Assembly: GCA_050043265.1 (NCBI GenBank)
Contig: JBHJIR010000004.1
Location: 1-64,000 of the forward strand
From: Pelagibius sp050043265
GTDB taxonomy: Bacteria > Pseudomonadota > Alphaproteobacteria > Kiloniellales > Kiloniellaceae
Reading direction: 5' to 3'
Length of the DNA: 64,000 nucleotides
The notes under the pieces: generated by a model
The model's database searches: none
What the model saw: the letters and a program-made list of their open reading frames with translations, nothing else
Told to the model about the DNA's origin: nothing
Shown here: piece by piece, positions 1 to 8,852 of the stretch
Position numbering within the stretch: position 1 is the first letter of the stretch
Layout: every line of letters begins with the position of its first letter
Program-made: the position numbers and the translations under genes

Positions 1-1
1 G

Positions 2-925
2 CAGCTCGGCCTCGGCTACCTGCAGGCGTGCGGCCACATCCGGCGCTGCGGCGCCGAGGTGGCGGTCGGTGTCGGCGGCTATCCCTCGGTGCCCACCGTC
101 ATGGCCGCAGCCCACCGCGGCCTGCGCGTCGTGCTGCACGAACAGAATGCCGTACTGGGCCGCGCCAACCGGCTGCTGGCCGGCCGCGCCCAGGTCATCG
201 CCACCTGCTTCGACAAGATCGAGGGCGTTGCCGCCGGCGACCGCGCCAAGCTGCGCCTGACCGGCAACCCGGTGCGTGAAGCCATCGCCGCCGTCGGCAC
301 CCGCCCCTACGCGGTGCCCGGCGAAAACGATCCGCTCCACCTGCTGGTGGTCGGCGGCAGTCAGGGTGCCCGGGTGTTCAACGAACTGGTTCCCGCCGCG
401 GTCGCCAAGCTGCCCCAGGCGCTGCGCCGCCGCCTGACCCTGCACCAGCAGGTCCCCGGGCCGCCCACCGAGGCGGTCGCCCCGGTCTACGCCAGCTGCG
501 GCGTCGCCCATCATCTGGCGCCCTTCTTCAACGACATGCCCGAGCGTTTCGCCGCGGCCCACTTGGTGATCTGCCGTTCCGGCGCCTCCACGGTGGCCGA
601 ACTGGCCGCCGCCGGGCGGCCCGCCGTCATGGTGCCGCTGCCGCTCGCCACCGCCGACCACCAGACCGCCAACGCCCAGGCGCTGGTCGAGGCCGGCGGC
701 GGCTGGCTGATGCCGCAAGCCAATCTCGACGCCGACAGCCTGGCCGAACGCCTCGGCTCCCTGCTGAGCGGCCCGGGACTGCTGGCGCGGGCGGCCGGCG
801 GCGCCCGTACGGCGGCACACCTGAACGCGGCCCGCGACCTGGCCGCCCTGGTCTGCGGCATGAACAACGGTAACGGCAACGCGGCGCAGCGTGACGCCGG
901 GAACGATAAGGAGGCGGCGGCATGA
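2..925 (+). CDS. murG: MurG, UDP-GlcNAc:lipid I transferase (5' truncated by window edge)
   Basis: Adds GlcNAc to lipid I to make lipid II on the inner face of the cytoplasmic membrane. The frame is open from base 2, so the real start lies outside the window; 307 residues are visible and roughly 60 N-terminal residues are missing compared with the usual 360-370. Visible family marks are the GVGGYPS segment followed by VVLHEQNAVLGRANR (acceptor-side loop), the VVGGSQGA glycine-rich turn of the second Rossmann domain, and RSGASTVAEL then PLPLATADHQTANA, which bind UDP-GlcNAc. Its TGA overlaps the murC ATG, so the two are translationally coupled in the dcw operon. Confidence 0.95.
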   Translation, partial: QLGLGYLQACGHIRRCGAEVAVGVGGYPSVPTVMAAAHRGLRVVLHEQNAVLGRANRLLAGRAQVIATCFDKIEGVAAGDRAKLRLTGNPVREAIAAVGTRPYAVPGENDPLHLLVVGGSQGARVFNELVPAAVAKLPQALRRRLTLHQQVPGPPTEAVAPVYASCGVAHHLAPFFNDMPERFAAAHLVICRSGASTVAELAAAGRPAVMVPLPLATADHQTANAQALVEAGGGWLMPQANLDADSLAERLGSLLSGPGLLARAAGGARTAAHLNAARDLAALVCGMNNGNGNAAQRDAGNDKEAAA

Positions 926-2346
926 GGGGTCTGCCTCTCGATCTGGGAATGATTCATTTCGTCGGCAGCGGCGGCATCGGCATGAGCGGCATCGCCGAGG
1001 TGCTGGCCAATCTGGGCTATCAGGTCCAGGGCAGCGACATGTCCGACAACGCCAACGTCCAGCGCCTGCGCAAGATGGGCGTGCAGGTCGCTATCGGCCA
1101 CCGCGCCGAGAACCTGGGCGAGGCACAGGTCGTCGTGGTGTCCTCCGCCATCAAGACCGGCAACCCGGAAGTCGACGCCGCGCGCCAGCGTTTCATCCCC
1201 ATCGTGCGCCGCGCCGAGATGCTGGGCGAACTGATGCGCCTGAAGTGGTCGATCGCCGTCGGCGGCACCCACGGCAAGACCACCACCACCTCAATGGTCG
1301 CCACGCTGCTGGACGGCGCCGGGCTGGACCCGACGGTGATCAACGGCGGCATCATCAACGCCTACGGCACCAACGCGCGCCTGGGCGCCGGCGACTGGAT
1401 GGTGGTCGAGGCCGACGAAAGCGACGGCAGCTTCATGAAGCTGCCGGCGACCATCGCCGTGGTCACCAACATCGACCCCGAGCACATGGAGTTCTACGGC
1501 AACGAAGAGGCGCTGCACCGCGCCTTCGAGGTGTTCGTCGAGAACATCCCCTTCTACGGTTTCGCCGTGCTCTGCATCGACCATCCGGCGGTGCAGAACC
1601 TGATCGGCCGCATCGAGGACCGCCGCATCGTCACCTACGGCGTCAGCCCGCAGGCCGACTACCGCATCGACGACATCCGCGTCGAAAACGGCGGCCTGGC
1701 TTTCGAGATCGAGGTGACCGACCGCAGCGGCGAGGTCGAGACGCGCCTGAGCAACCTGCACCTGCCCATGCTGGGCCGCCACAACGCGCTGAACGCGGTG
1801 GCTGCCATCGCCGTCGCGCGGGAAATGAACCTGGACGAGGATCTGATCCGCAAGGCACTGGCCGGCTTCGGCGGCGTGAAGCGGCGCTTCACCCGCACCG
1901 GCGAGGCCGGTGGCATCACCGTCATCGACGACTACGGCCACCATCCGGTGGAGATCGCCGCTGTGCTGGCCGCCGCGCGCCAGGCCAGCAGCGGCCGGGT
2001 CATCGCCGTCATGCAGCCGCACCGCTATTCGCGCCTGCACGACCTGTTCGAACAGTTCTGCACCTGCTTCAACGACGCCGACACGGTGATCATCGCCGAC
2101 GTCTATGCCGCCGGCGAGCAGCCCATCGACGGCGCCGACCGCGACAACCTGGTCGAGGGCCTGCGCGCCCGTGGCCACCGCCAGGCGATGGCCCTGCCAT
2201 CGCCCGAGGCGCTGGCCGGCATGATCGTCGATCTCGCCCAGCCCGGCGACCTGGTGGTCTGCCTCGGCGCCGGCAACATCACGGCCTGGGCCAACGCCCT
2301 GCCCGCCGAGTTGCAGGCCCTGCAAACTTCCGGAGGGGGACGATGA
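922..2346 (+). CDS. murC: MurC, UDP-N-acetylmuramate--L-alanine ligase
   Basis: ATP-dependent cytoplasmic ligase adding L-Ala to UDP-MurNAc, the first Mur ligase step. 474 residues, normal for the family. It shows the N-terminal UDP-binding fold (FVGSGGIGMSG near residue 11), the Mur ligase P-loop GGTHGKTTTTSM at about residue 114, EADESDGSF and TNIDPEHME in the central domain, and DDYGHHPVEI plus MQPHRYSR in the C-terminal domain. The ATG at 922 overlaps the murG stop by 4 bases and its own TGA overlaps the murB start in the same way. A long frame at 891-2342 over this gene is a shadow. Confidence 0.97.
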   Translation: MRGLPLDLGMIHFVGSGGIGMSGIAEVLANLGYQVQGSDMSDNANVQRLRKMGVQVAIGHRAENLGEAQVVVVSSAIKTGNPEVDAARQRFIPIVRRAEMLGELMRLKWSIAVGGTHGKTTTTSMVATLLDGAGLDPTVINGGIINAYGTNARLGAGDWMVVEADESDGSFMKLPATIAVVTNIDPEHMEFYGNEEALHRAFEVFVENIPFYGFAVLCIDHPAVQNLIGRIEDRRIVTYGVSPQADYRIDDIRVENGGLAFEIEVTDRSGEVETRLSNLHLPMLGRHNALNAVAAIAVAREMNLDEDLIRKALAGFGGVKRRFTRTGEAGGITVIDDYGHHPVEIAAVLAAARQASSGRVIAVMQPHRYSRLHDLFEQFCTCFNDADTVIIADVYAAGEQPIDGADRDNLVEGLRARGHRQAMALPSPEALAGMIVDLAQPGDLVVCLGAGNITAWANALPAELQALQTSGGGR

Positions 2347-3296
2347 GCGCCATGGCGGCTCAACAGACCAGCCCTCTCATCGACCGCCTGCCCGCCGTGC
2401 GCGGCCGGCTGACCGCAGACGCGCCGTTGAGCGGCGTCACCTGGTTCCGTGTCGGCGGCCCGGCCGAGGTGATGTTCCGCCCGGCCGACCGCGACGACCT
2501 GCTGGATTTCCTGCGGGCCAAGCCTGCCGACGTGCCGGTCACCGTGCTGGGCGTTGCCTCCAACGTGCTGCTCCGCGACGGCGGCCTGCCCGGCGTGACG
2601 CTGCGCCTGGGCCGCGGCTTCGCCGACATCGGCGCCGAGGGCAGCGACATCCTGTGCGGTGCCGCGGCACTGGACCTTAACGTGGCAACGGCGGCGAAGA
2701 TCGCCGGCATCGCAGGGCTGGAATTCCTCTCCGGCGTGCCGGGCACCATCGGCGGCGCGGTGCGCATGAACGCCGGCGCCTACGGCAAAGAGATCAAGGA
2801 CGTGCTGGTCTGGGCCGAAGCCGCCGACCCTGAGGGCAACGTCCACCGCCTGACCAATGCCGAGCTGAACTTCGAATACCGCCGCTCGGCGCTGCCCGCC
2901 GATTGGATCTGCCTCGGCGCCCGCCTTAACGGCGAATCTGGCGATCCGGCGGAAATCGCCGCGCGCATGACGGAAATCCAGGACCAGCGCGCCGGCAGCC
3001 AGCCGATCCGCAGCCGCACCGGCGGCAGCACCTTCAAGAATCCCCCGGGCCACAAGGCCTGGCAGTTGATCGATGCCGCCGGCTGCCGTGGGCTCACGCG
3101 CGGCGGCGCCATGGTGTCGGACAAGCACTGCAATTTCCTGATCAATACCGGCGAGGCCACCGCCGCCGACCTGGAGAATCTCGGCGAGGAAGTCCGGCGC
3201 CGGGTGAAGGAAACCGCCGGCGTCGAACTGGAGTGGGAAATCAAGCGCCTCGGCGTGCCGCCGCGGACCCACGGCAAGACGGGAGGCGGGGCATGA
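2343..3296 (+). CDS. murB: MurB, UDP-N-acetylenolpyruvoylglucosamine reductase
   Basis: FAD/NADPH-dependent reduction of enolpyruvyl-UDP-GlcNAc to UDP-MurNAc. 317 residues. The start is set at the ATG inside the ATGA overlap with murC, preceded by GGAGGGG; the same frame is open upstream but only as a murC shadow. Motifs are the FAD-binding VTWFRVGGPAEV and LGVASNVLLRDGG, the GTIGGAVRMNAGAYG loop, the catalytic-side GGSTFKNP, and SDKHCNFLIN near the C-terminus. It lies between murC and ddl as usual in alphaproteobacteria, and its TGA overlaps the ddl ATG. Confidence 0.96.
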   Translation: MSAMAAQQTSPLIDRLPAVRGRLTADAPLSGVTWFRVGGPAEVMFRPADRDDLLDFLRAKPADVPVTVLGVASNVLLRDGGLPGVTLRLGRGFADIGAEGSDILCGAAALDLNVATAAKIAGIAGLEFLSGVPGTIGGAVRMNAGAYGKEIKDVLVWAEAADPEGNVHRLTNAELNFEYRRSALPADWICLGARLNGESGDPAEIAARMTEIQDQRAGSQPIRSRTGGSTFKNPPGHKAWQLIDAAGCRGLTRGGAMVSDKHCNFLINTGEATAADLENLGEEVRRRVKETAGVELEWEIKRLGVPPRTHGKTGGGA

Positions 3297-4225
3297 GCAA
3301 AACCATCGCCGTACTGATGGGCGGCCTCTCCGCCGAGCGGCCGGTCTCGCTGAATTCCGGCAAGGCCTGCGCCAAGGCGCTGCGCGAAAAGGGTTACGCG
3401 GTGACCGAGATCGACGTCAGCCGCGACATGGGCGCGCTGGTGAAAGCGCTGACCCCGAAGCCCGATGCTGTGTTCAACGCACTGCACGGCCGCTGGGGCG
3501 AGGACGGCTGCATCCAGGGTCTGCTGGAACTGATGCAACTGCCCTACACCCATTCCGGCGTGCTGGCCTCGGCCCTGGCGATGGACAAGCAGATGGCCAA
3601 GACGGTGGTCGCCACCGCCGGGGTCACCAGCCCCGAGGGTATCGTCATCAAAGCCAAGGACCTCGGCGATGCCGACCCCCTGCCGCGCCCCTACGTGGTC
3701 AAGCCGGTGCGCGAAGGCTCCAGTGTCGGCGTGCGCATCGTGCGCGAGGGCGACAATCAGCCGCCGATCTCCGTCCACGGCTGGGAAGCGGAAACGGACC
3801 TGCTGGTCGAGCCTTTCATCGCCGGGCGCGAGCTGCCCGTCAGCGTGATGGGCGACAAAGCCCTGGCGGTGACCGAAATCCGCCCGCTGGGCGACGGCTT
3901 CTACGATTACGACGCCAAATATTCCGAAGACAACAAGGTGGCCGCGGCACACGTGCTGCCCGCCGAGGTGCCGACGCCGATCTACGACCAGGCGATGGCC
4001 GCCGCGCTGGCCGCCCACACGGCGCTGGGCTGCCGCGGCGTCAGCCGCTCCGACTTCCGCTACGACGACACCCGGGGTCAACCCGGCGCCCTGTACTACC
4101 TGGAGACCAACACCCAGCCTGGCATGACCTCGACCAGTCTGGTTCCCGAGCAGGCCCGCCATCTGGGCATGTCCTTTCCCGATCTTTGTGCCTGGATGGT
4201 GGAGAACGCCGCATGCGATTCCTGA
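3293..4225 (+). CDS. ddl: Ddl, D-alanine--D-alanine ligase
   Basis: ATP-grasp enzyme making D-Ala-D-Ala for the MurNAc pentapeptide. 310 residues, typical DdlB length. Visible marks are AVLMGGLSAERPVSLNSG at the N-terminus, FNALHGRWGEDG, PYTHSGVLASALAMDK, the ATP-grasp VVKPVREGSSVGV, and the metal- and substrate-binding YLETNTQPGMT near residue 270. The start is the ATG of the 4-base overlap with murB; the frame continues upstream only as a murB shadow. The 3' end overlaps ftsQ by 13 bases. Confidence 0.96.
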   Translation: MSKTIAVLMGGLSAERPVSLNSGKACAKALREKGYAVTEIDVSRDMGALVKALTPKPDAVFNALHGRWGEDGCIQGLLELMQLPYTHSGVLASALAMDKQMAKTVVATAGVTSPEGIVIKAKDLGDADPLPRPYVVKPVREGSSVGVRIVREGDNQPPISVHGWEAETDLLVEPFIAGRELPVSVMGDKALAVTEIRPLGDGFYDYDAKYSEDNKVAAAHVLPAEVPTPIYDQAMAAALAAHTALGCRGVSRSDFRYDDTRGQPGALYYLETNTQPGMTSTSLVPEQARHLGMSFPDLCAWMVENAACDS

Positions 4226-5121
4226 ACCCCTTTAGCCGGTCGACCGCTGGCCGAACGACCGGCAAGCGCACGGCGCGCGGCGGCAGCAAGCGCAAGGTCA
4301 AGAAGACCAGCCGGCGCCGCAGCAGGGCCGGGATCAACTGGCAGCTGGTACGCCGCGCAGTGCCCGCCGGTGCCGCGCTGGCGATGGTCGGCGGCCTCGT
4401 CTGGCTGTACCAGGACGGCTGGTTCGGCCGCCAGGCCGACGCGCTGCAGCAGGCGGCCCTGCAAGGCACCGCCGACATGGGCCTGCGCATCGAGGCGGTC
4501 CTGGTCGAGGGCCGCGCGCGCACCGAGGGCGAAGAAATCCTGACCCGCCTGGGCCTGGAAGTCGGCCGGCCGATCCTGGCCGTCGATCCCGCCGCCGCGC
4601 GCGCCGCGCTGGAGGCCCTGCCCTGGGTCCAGTCGGCCAGCGTCGAGCGCCAGTTGCCCGGCACCATCTACATCCGCCTGGTCGAGCGCCAGCCGCTGGC
4701 GCTGTGGCAGGAGAACAACGTGATCCGCGTCATCGACCGCGACGGCGGTGTGATTCCCGACGTCGAGCCGCGCCGCTTCGCCCACCTGCCGCTGGTGGTC
4801 GGCCCCGACGCACCGGCCCACGCCGCGCGGCTGATCGCCGTCATGAACAGCGAGCCGGACCTGCGCCAGCGTGTGACCGCCGCGGTGCGCGTCGGCGGCC
4901 GGCGCTGGAATGTTCAGATCGAAGGCCACATCGACGTGCGCCTGCCCGAGGACGATACCGCCGCCGCCTGGTCGCAGCTGGCCCGCATCGAACGTCAGCA
5001 GGGGCTGCTGTCGCGCGACGTCATCGTCATCGACCTGCGCCTGCCGGACCGCCTGGTGGTGCGCACCGATCCGGACAAGGGCCCGCTGGGCCGTGAAGAA
5101 ATCAAAGGGGAAAGCACGTGA
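4213..5121 (+). CDS. ftsQ: FtsQ, divisome POTRA protein
   Basis: Single-pass inner membrane divisome protein linking early and late division proteins. 302 residues: a basic, Arg/Lys-rich cytoplasmic N-terminus (about residues 8-45), one membrane segment around residues 53-70 (AGAALAMVGGLVWLY), then a periplasmic POTRA domain starting near IEAVLVEGRARTEGEEIL and the FtsQ beta domain with LPGTIYIRLVERQPLALW. The ATG at 4213 overlaps the ddl end and gives a natural cytoplasmic tail; GTG 4186, nine codons upstream, is possible but lies deeper in ddl. Sequence conservation of FtsQ is low, so the call also rests on position between ddl and ftsA. Confidence 0.93.
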   Translation: MRFLNPFSRSTAGRTTGKRTARGGSKRKVKKTSRRRSRAGINWQLVRRAVPAGAALAMVGGLVWLYQDGWFGRQADALQQAALQGTADMGLRIEAVLVEGRARTEGEEILTRLGLEVGRPILAVDPAAARAALEALPWVQSASVERQLPGTIYIRLVERQPLALWQENNVIRVIDRDGGVIPDVEPRRFAHLPLVVGPDAPAHAARLIAVMNSEPDLRQRVTAAVRVGGRRWNVQIEGHIDVRLPEDDTAAAWSQLARIERQQGLLSRDVIVIDLRLPDRLVVRTDPDKGPLGREEIKGEST

Positions 5122-5167
5122 GCCGCATTTGCGCGCCGCAGACCGCAGGAGGAGTTAACCGCGCCAC

Positions 5168-6433
5168 ATGAGGAAGGGTCTCGTGAAAGGCGGCATCGCC
5201 GCCGCGCTTGATATCGGCAGCAGCAAGATCTGCTGCTTCATCGCGCGTGTCGACGACGGCGGCACGCCGCGCGTCGTCGGCATCGGCCAGCAGGCCAGCC
5301 GCGGCATCAAGGGCGGCGCCATCGTCGACATGGAGCAGGCGGAAATCTCCGTCATCAACGCCGTTCACGCCGCCGAGCAGATGGCCGGCGAAACCATCGA
5401 CCGCGTCGTGGTCAACCTCTCCGGCGGCTACCCGGCCTCTTCCTCGGTCGGTGTCGAGGTTTCGCTGAACGGACACGAGGTCGGCGAGGCCGATCTGCGC
5501 CGCGCCCTCACCTACGGCCACCAGACGCAGCTGGAGCGCCAGGACGTGGATCACGGGCGCCAGATGATCCATTCGATCCCGACCGGCTATTCGATCGACG
5601 GCAACCGCGGCATCCGCGATCCGCGCGGCATGTTCGGCGACCAGCTGGGCGTTCACATGCACATCATCACGGCCTCGGCCGGTGCTGTACGCAACGTCAC
5701 CACCTGCATTCAGCGCTGCCACCTGGAGCCGGCCGGCTTCGTGGTCTCGCCCTACGCATCGGGCCTCGCCTCGCTGGTCGACGACGAGCTGGAACTGGGC
5801 GCCACGGTGATCGACATGGGCGGCGGCACCACCACCATCGCCGTGTTCTACGAGCACAACGTGATCTTCACCGACGTCATACCGGTCGGCGGCCATCACG
5901 TGACCAGCGACATCGCCCGCGGCCTGTCGACGCCGCTGGCCCACGCCGAGCGCATGAAAACCCTGTACGGCCATGTCATCGCCGCGCCGACCGACGAGCG
6001 CGAGCTGATCGACGTGCCGCAGGTGGGCGAAGACGAAACTTCGGAATCGCAACAGATCCCGCGTTCCCTCCTGGTCGGCATTATCCAGCCGCGCGTCGAG
6101 GAAACGCTGGAACTGGTGCGCTCGCGCCTAGAGCTCAGCGGCTTCGACAAGGTCGCCGGGCGCCGGGTGGTGCTGACCGGCGGTGCCTGTCAGCTGCCGG
6201 GCACGCGCGAGCTGGCCTCGACCGTGCTGGACAAGCAGGTGCGCATCGGGCGGCCGTCCCATGTCCAGGGCCTGGCCGAGGCAACCGCCGGGCCCGCCTA
6301 CGCGACCTGCGCGGGCCTGTTGAACTACGCCGCTACGGCGGAAGTAACGATGCCCGGCGAGGCATCGCAAGAACCGAGGGAGCTGGGCGGCCTGGTGGGC
6401 CGTCTCGGTCATTGGCTCCGTGAGCATTTTTGA
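5168..6433 (+). CDS. ftsA: FtsA, actin-like divisome membrane tether
   Basis: Actin-fold ATPase that anchors FtsZ to the membrane. 421 residues. It has phosphate-1 AALDIGSSKICCFIA at the start, a phosphate-2 region VIDMGGGTTTIAVF near residue 218, VLTGGACQLPGT near the end, and a short C-terminal amphipathic tail (GRLGHWLREHF) typical of the FtsA membrane-targeting sequence. GGAGGAG lies at 5148-5154, 13 bases before the ATG, rather far. An in-frame GTG at 5183 with AGGAAGGG just upstream is a plausible alternative start. ftsZ begins 96 bases downstream. Confidence 0.96.
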   Translation: MRKGLVKGGIAAALDIGSSKICCFIARVDDGGTPRVVGIGQQASRGIKGGAIVDMEQAEISVINAVHAAEQMAGETIDRVVVNLSGGYPASSSVGVEVSLNGHEVGEADLRRALTYGHQTQLERQDVDHGRQMIHSIPTGYSIDGNRGIRDPRGMFGDQLGVHMHIITASAGAVRNVTTCIQRCHLEPAGFVVSPYASGLASLVDDELELGATVIDMGGGTTTIAVFYEHNVIFTDVIPVGGHHVTSDIARGLSTPLAHAERMKTLYGHVIAAPTDERELIDVPQVGEDETSESQQIPRSLLVGIIQPRVEETLELVRSRLELSGFDKVAGRRVVLTGGACQLPGTRELASTVLDKQVRIGRPSHVQGLAEATAGPAYATCAGLLNYAATAEVTMPGEASQEPRELGGLVGRLGHWLREHF

Positions 6434-6529
6434 GGACGCAGTTAACGGACGTTCCGGCCGGATCGGAACAGGCAACCGGCAGAGCCGGCTAGGAACTTTT
6501 CTTAGGGGCTTAGACGACTGGAGGCAGAC

Positions 6530-8515
6530 ATGACTCTCAATTTGAACGTACCTGCGACGACACCGGACCTGTCTCCGCGGATCACCGTGATCGGCGTGGG
6601 CGGTGCGGGCGGCAATGCCGTCAACAACATGATCCAGACCAACCTGGATGGCGTTGAATTCCTGATCACCAATACCGATGCCCAGGCGCTGACCCAGTCG
6701 CTCTGCGACCGGCGTATCCAACTGGGGCGCAACATCACCCAGGGCCTCGGCGCCGGATCGCGGCCCGACATCGGCCGTGCCGCGGCGGAAGAGGCGCTCG
6801 ACGAGATCCTCACCGACATCGAAGGCCAGCACATGGTCTTCATCACCGCCGGCATGGGCGGCGGCACGGGCACCGGCGCGGCGCCGGTGAGCGCCCGCGC
6901 GGCGCGCGAGGCCGGCATCCTGACCGTCGGCGTGGTGACCAAGCCGTTCCACTTCGAGGGCGTGCACCGCATGCGCCTCGCCGAGACCGGCATCAACGAG
7001 CTGACCCAGTACGTCGACACGCTGATCATCATTCCGAACCAGAACCTGTTCCGCGTGGCGAACGAGAAGACGACCTTCGCCGACGCCTTCAAGATGGCCG
7101 ACGACGTGCTGAACTCCGGCGTGCGGGGGGTCACCGACCTGATGGTCAACCCGGGCATGATCAACCTGGACTTCGCCGACATCCGCGCGGTGATGTCGGA
7201 GATGGGCACGGCCATGATGGGCACCGGCGAAGCGGACGGTGAAGGCCGTGCCATCGCCGCCGCCGAGGCCGCGATTTCCAACCCGCTTCTCGACGATGTC
7301 TCGATGAAGGGCGCCCGTGGCGTGCTGATCAACATCACCGGCGGCATGGACCTGACCCTGTTCGAGGTCGACGAGGCGGCCAACCGCATCCGCGACGAGG
7401 TCGACCCGGAAGCCAACATCATCTTTGGCTCCACCTTCGACGCCTCGATGGAAGGCAAGATGCGGGTTTCCGTGGTGGCCACCGGCATCGACGTCGACGC
7501 CGAGACGCGCCCGAAGCCGATCACCCTCAGCCTGGTCGGCGGCCAGAAGGCCCGCCACATCGACAATGCCGCCCCCGCCGGATCCGGTGCGGGCGCCATG
7601 ACCGCGGCGGTTCCCAATGCTCCCCTGGCCGGCAACGGCGGCCTCTTCGGCCAGCCCCAGGCCAGCTTCCCGTCGACCAAGTACCCGACGACGGCCCAAG
7701 CTTCGGGCCACGCTTCGGGTCAGGCCGCAGGCAACACGGCCAGCGTGAGTGCCGAGCCCTACGCCGCGGCCACCGGCCACGGTGCCGGCTCGGCGGCGAT
7801 CGCCATGGCCCAGCCGGAAATGGCGCCGGAAGCCGAGCGGGTGCCCGAAGCCCGTTCGGAGGACGACAGCTTCTTTGCCCCGCGGCCGGCCGAGCCCGAC
7901 ATCGAAAGCGGCCGCGACGAGGGCAGCTTCCATGCCGAGCCCGACCCCTTCGCCGAGGCGGCTCTCGCCAACGCGGCACGGCCGGAACCGAAGGCGGCCC
8001 AGACGGAGCGCCGGGACCCGGAACGCCGGGACCCGGAACGCCGTGAAATGGCACCGCCGGCACCGAGCCGCCAGGCCATGGAGCGGACAGGCATGGAACG
8101 GCGCGCCGAGCGGGCCGACCCGCAGGCCGCCGCCCCCGCGCCCACGCGCAGCGGCCAGAGCCTCTTCGCCAAGGTGACCGGCGCCGCCCGTGCGCTGACC
8201 GCCTCACAGGGCAGCGAAACCGCCGCACGGTCCGCCCAGGCGGCCGCGCGGCAAGGCGAGGCGATGGCGCAGCCGACGGCCAGGCCGATGGCGGCGCGCA
8301 GCGCCGCCCCGGCTCAGCCGGAACGCCAGGCGGCGGCCCCGGCGGCAGCCCCGGCGGCGGCCAGCCGTCCTACCTCCGGCACGGCCCCGGCAGCCGGTGG
8401 AAACACCGCCCAGCCGCGGCTTTCCGGGCTCGATCCGGCCGAGCGCATCGGCCACAGCCAGGCGGAAGAGGATCTGCTGGATATCCCGGCCTTCCTGCGC
8501 CGCCAGGCCAACTGA
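6530..8515 (+). CDS. ftsZ: FtsZ, cell division tubulin with a long linker
   Basis: GTP-dependent tubulin homologue that forms the Z-ring. 661 residues, long for the family. The globular domain occupies about residues 15-335, with the VGGAGGNAVNNM nucleotide loop, the tubulin signature GGGTGTGAAP near residue 110, and the synergy-loop segment NPGMINLDFADIR. Residues about 345-640 form a low-complexity Ala/Pro/Glu/Arg linker with short repeats (RDPER twice, encoded by two perfect 15-bp units at 8009-8038). The last residues, DIPAFLRRQAN, are the conserved C-terminal peptide that binds FtsA. A GGAG ribosome binding site lies 6 bases before the ATG. Confidence 0.97.
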   Translation: MTLNLNVPATTPDLSPRITVIGVGGAGGNAVNNMIQTNLDGVEFLITNTDAQALTQSLCDRRIQLGRNITQGLGAGSRPDIGRAAAEEALDEILTDIEGQHMVFITAGMGGGTGTGAAPVSARAAREAGILTVGVVTKPFHFEGVHRMRLAETGINELTQYVDTLIIIPNQNLFRVANEKTTFADAFKMADDVLNSGVRGVTDLMVNPGMINLDFADIRAVMSEMGTAMMGTGEADGEGRAIAAAEAAISNPLLDDVSMKGARGVLINITGGMDLTLFEVDEAANRIRDEVDPEANIIFGSTFDASMEGKMRVSVVATGIDVDAETRPKPITLSLVGGQKARHIDNAAPAGSGAGAMTAAVPNAPLAGNGGLFGQPQASFPSTKYPTTAQASGHASGQAAGNTASVSAEPYAAATGHGAGSAAIAMAQPEMAPEAERVPEARSEDDSFFAPRPAEPDIESGRDEGSFHAEPDPFAEAALANAARPEPKAAQTERRDPERRDPERREMAPPAPSRQAMERTGMERRAERADPQAAAPAPTRSGQSLFAKVTGAARALTASQGSETAARSAQAAARQGEAMAQPTARPMAARSAAPAQPERQAAAPAAAPAAASRPTSGTAPAAGGNTAQPRLSGLDPAERIGHSQAEEDLLDIPAFLRRQAN

Positions 8516-8522
8516 TCACCCA

Positions 8523-8581
8523 CGCTGCAATGTCGCCCCTCAAGTTCCCGTCAGGAACTCCCAGGGGGCTTCATTGCAGCG
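8523..8581. repeat. Compound inverted repeat downstream of ftsZ
   Basis: CGCTGCAATG (8523-8532) pairs with CATTGCAGCG (8572-8581). Inside, GCCCCT (8535-8540) pairs with AGGGGGC (8563-8569) with one bulge, and AGTTCC (8543-8548) pairs with GGAACT (8554-8559). Together they can form one long interrupted stem starting 8 bases after the ftsZ stop. There is no T-tract, so it may be a processing or stabilising hairpin rather than a simple terminator. Confidence 0.6.
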
Positions 8582-8619
8582 CGGTAACATATTGTAACAA
8601 ACAGTGATTTGAGAACTTG

Positions 8620-8643
8620 AGGGGGACTTTTTATAGTCCCCCT
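8620..8643. terminator. 9-bp perfect hairpin in the ftsZ-lpxC gap
   Basis: AGGGGGACT (8620-8628) and AGTCCCCCT (8635-8643) enclose a six-base loop TTTTAT. The strong GC stem suits a terminator or attenuator, but no U-run follows on either strand, so the role is uncertain. Confidence 0.4.
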
Positions 8644-8751
8644 ACTTGTTAGTGGGTTTCTAACGGGGGTCCCAGCAAGACTGTCGCCGGCATCAGGCAC
8701 CGAACTTTTACGGCTTCCTGGCGTTAAAGACGCGACGGCTTGGCGGGATCG

Positions 8752-8795
8752 GTGGCTTGAAGGCCCCGTGACTTGAAGACTCAGTGGCTTGAGGA
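8752..8795 (+). repeat. Three direct repeats with 16-base period upstream of lpxC
   Basis: GTGGCTTGAAGG (8752), GTGACTTGAAGA (8768) and GTGGCTTGAGGA (8784) recur every 16 bases, ending 57 bases before the lpxC ATG. Spacing of about 1.5 helical turns and location in the leader or promoter suggest a binding array or a repeated leader element; no known motif was recognised. Confidence 0.6.
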
Positions 8796-8852
8796 CTTCG
8801 CTTCGTATTCTGGCTTGTTTGGTCAATCAAATTTCAGATTGAGACGGATACC

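Larger units (their letters stand above)
8516..8852. other. Structured ftsZ-lpxC intergenic region
   Basis: 337 bases with no convincing gene; the minus-strand frame across it has no recognisable features. It holds a compound inverted repeat right after ftsZ, a 9-bp hairpin, a small GTTAG/CTAAC hairpin at 8648-8664, and three 16-base-period direct repeats close to lpxC (listed separately). The region probably ends the dcw transcript and carries lpxC control elements; this is inferred from position and symmetry only. Confidence 0.7.

Noticed and set aside
891..2342. Open frame upstream of murB as an N-terminal extension
   Set aside because: Arg-rich low-complexity shadow of murC; murB begins at the ATGA overlap at 2343.
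8551..8826. 91-codon minus-strand frame in the ftsZ-lpxC gap
   Set aside because: It runs through the inverted and direct repeats and shows no coding-like codon bias.
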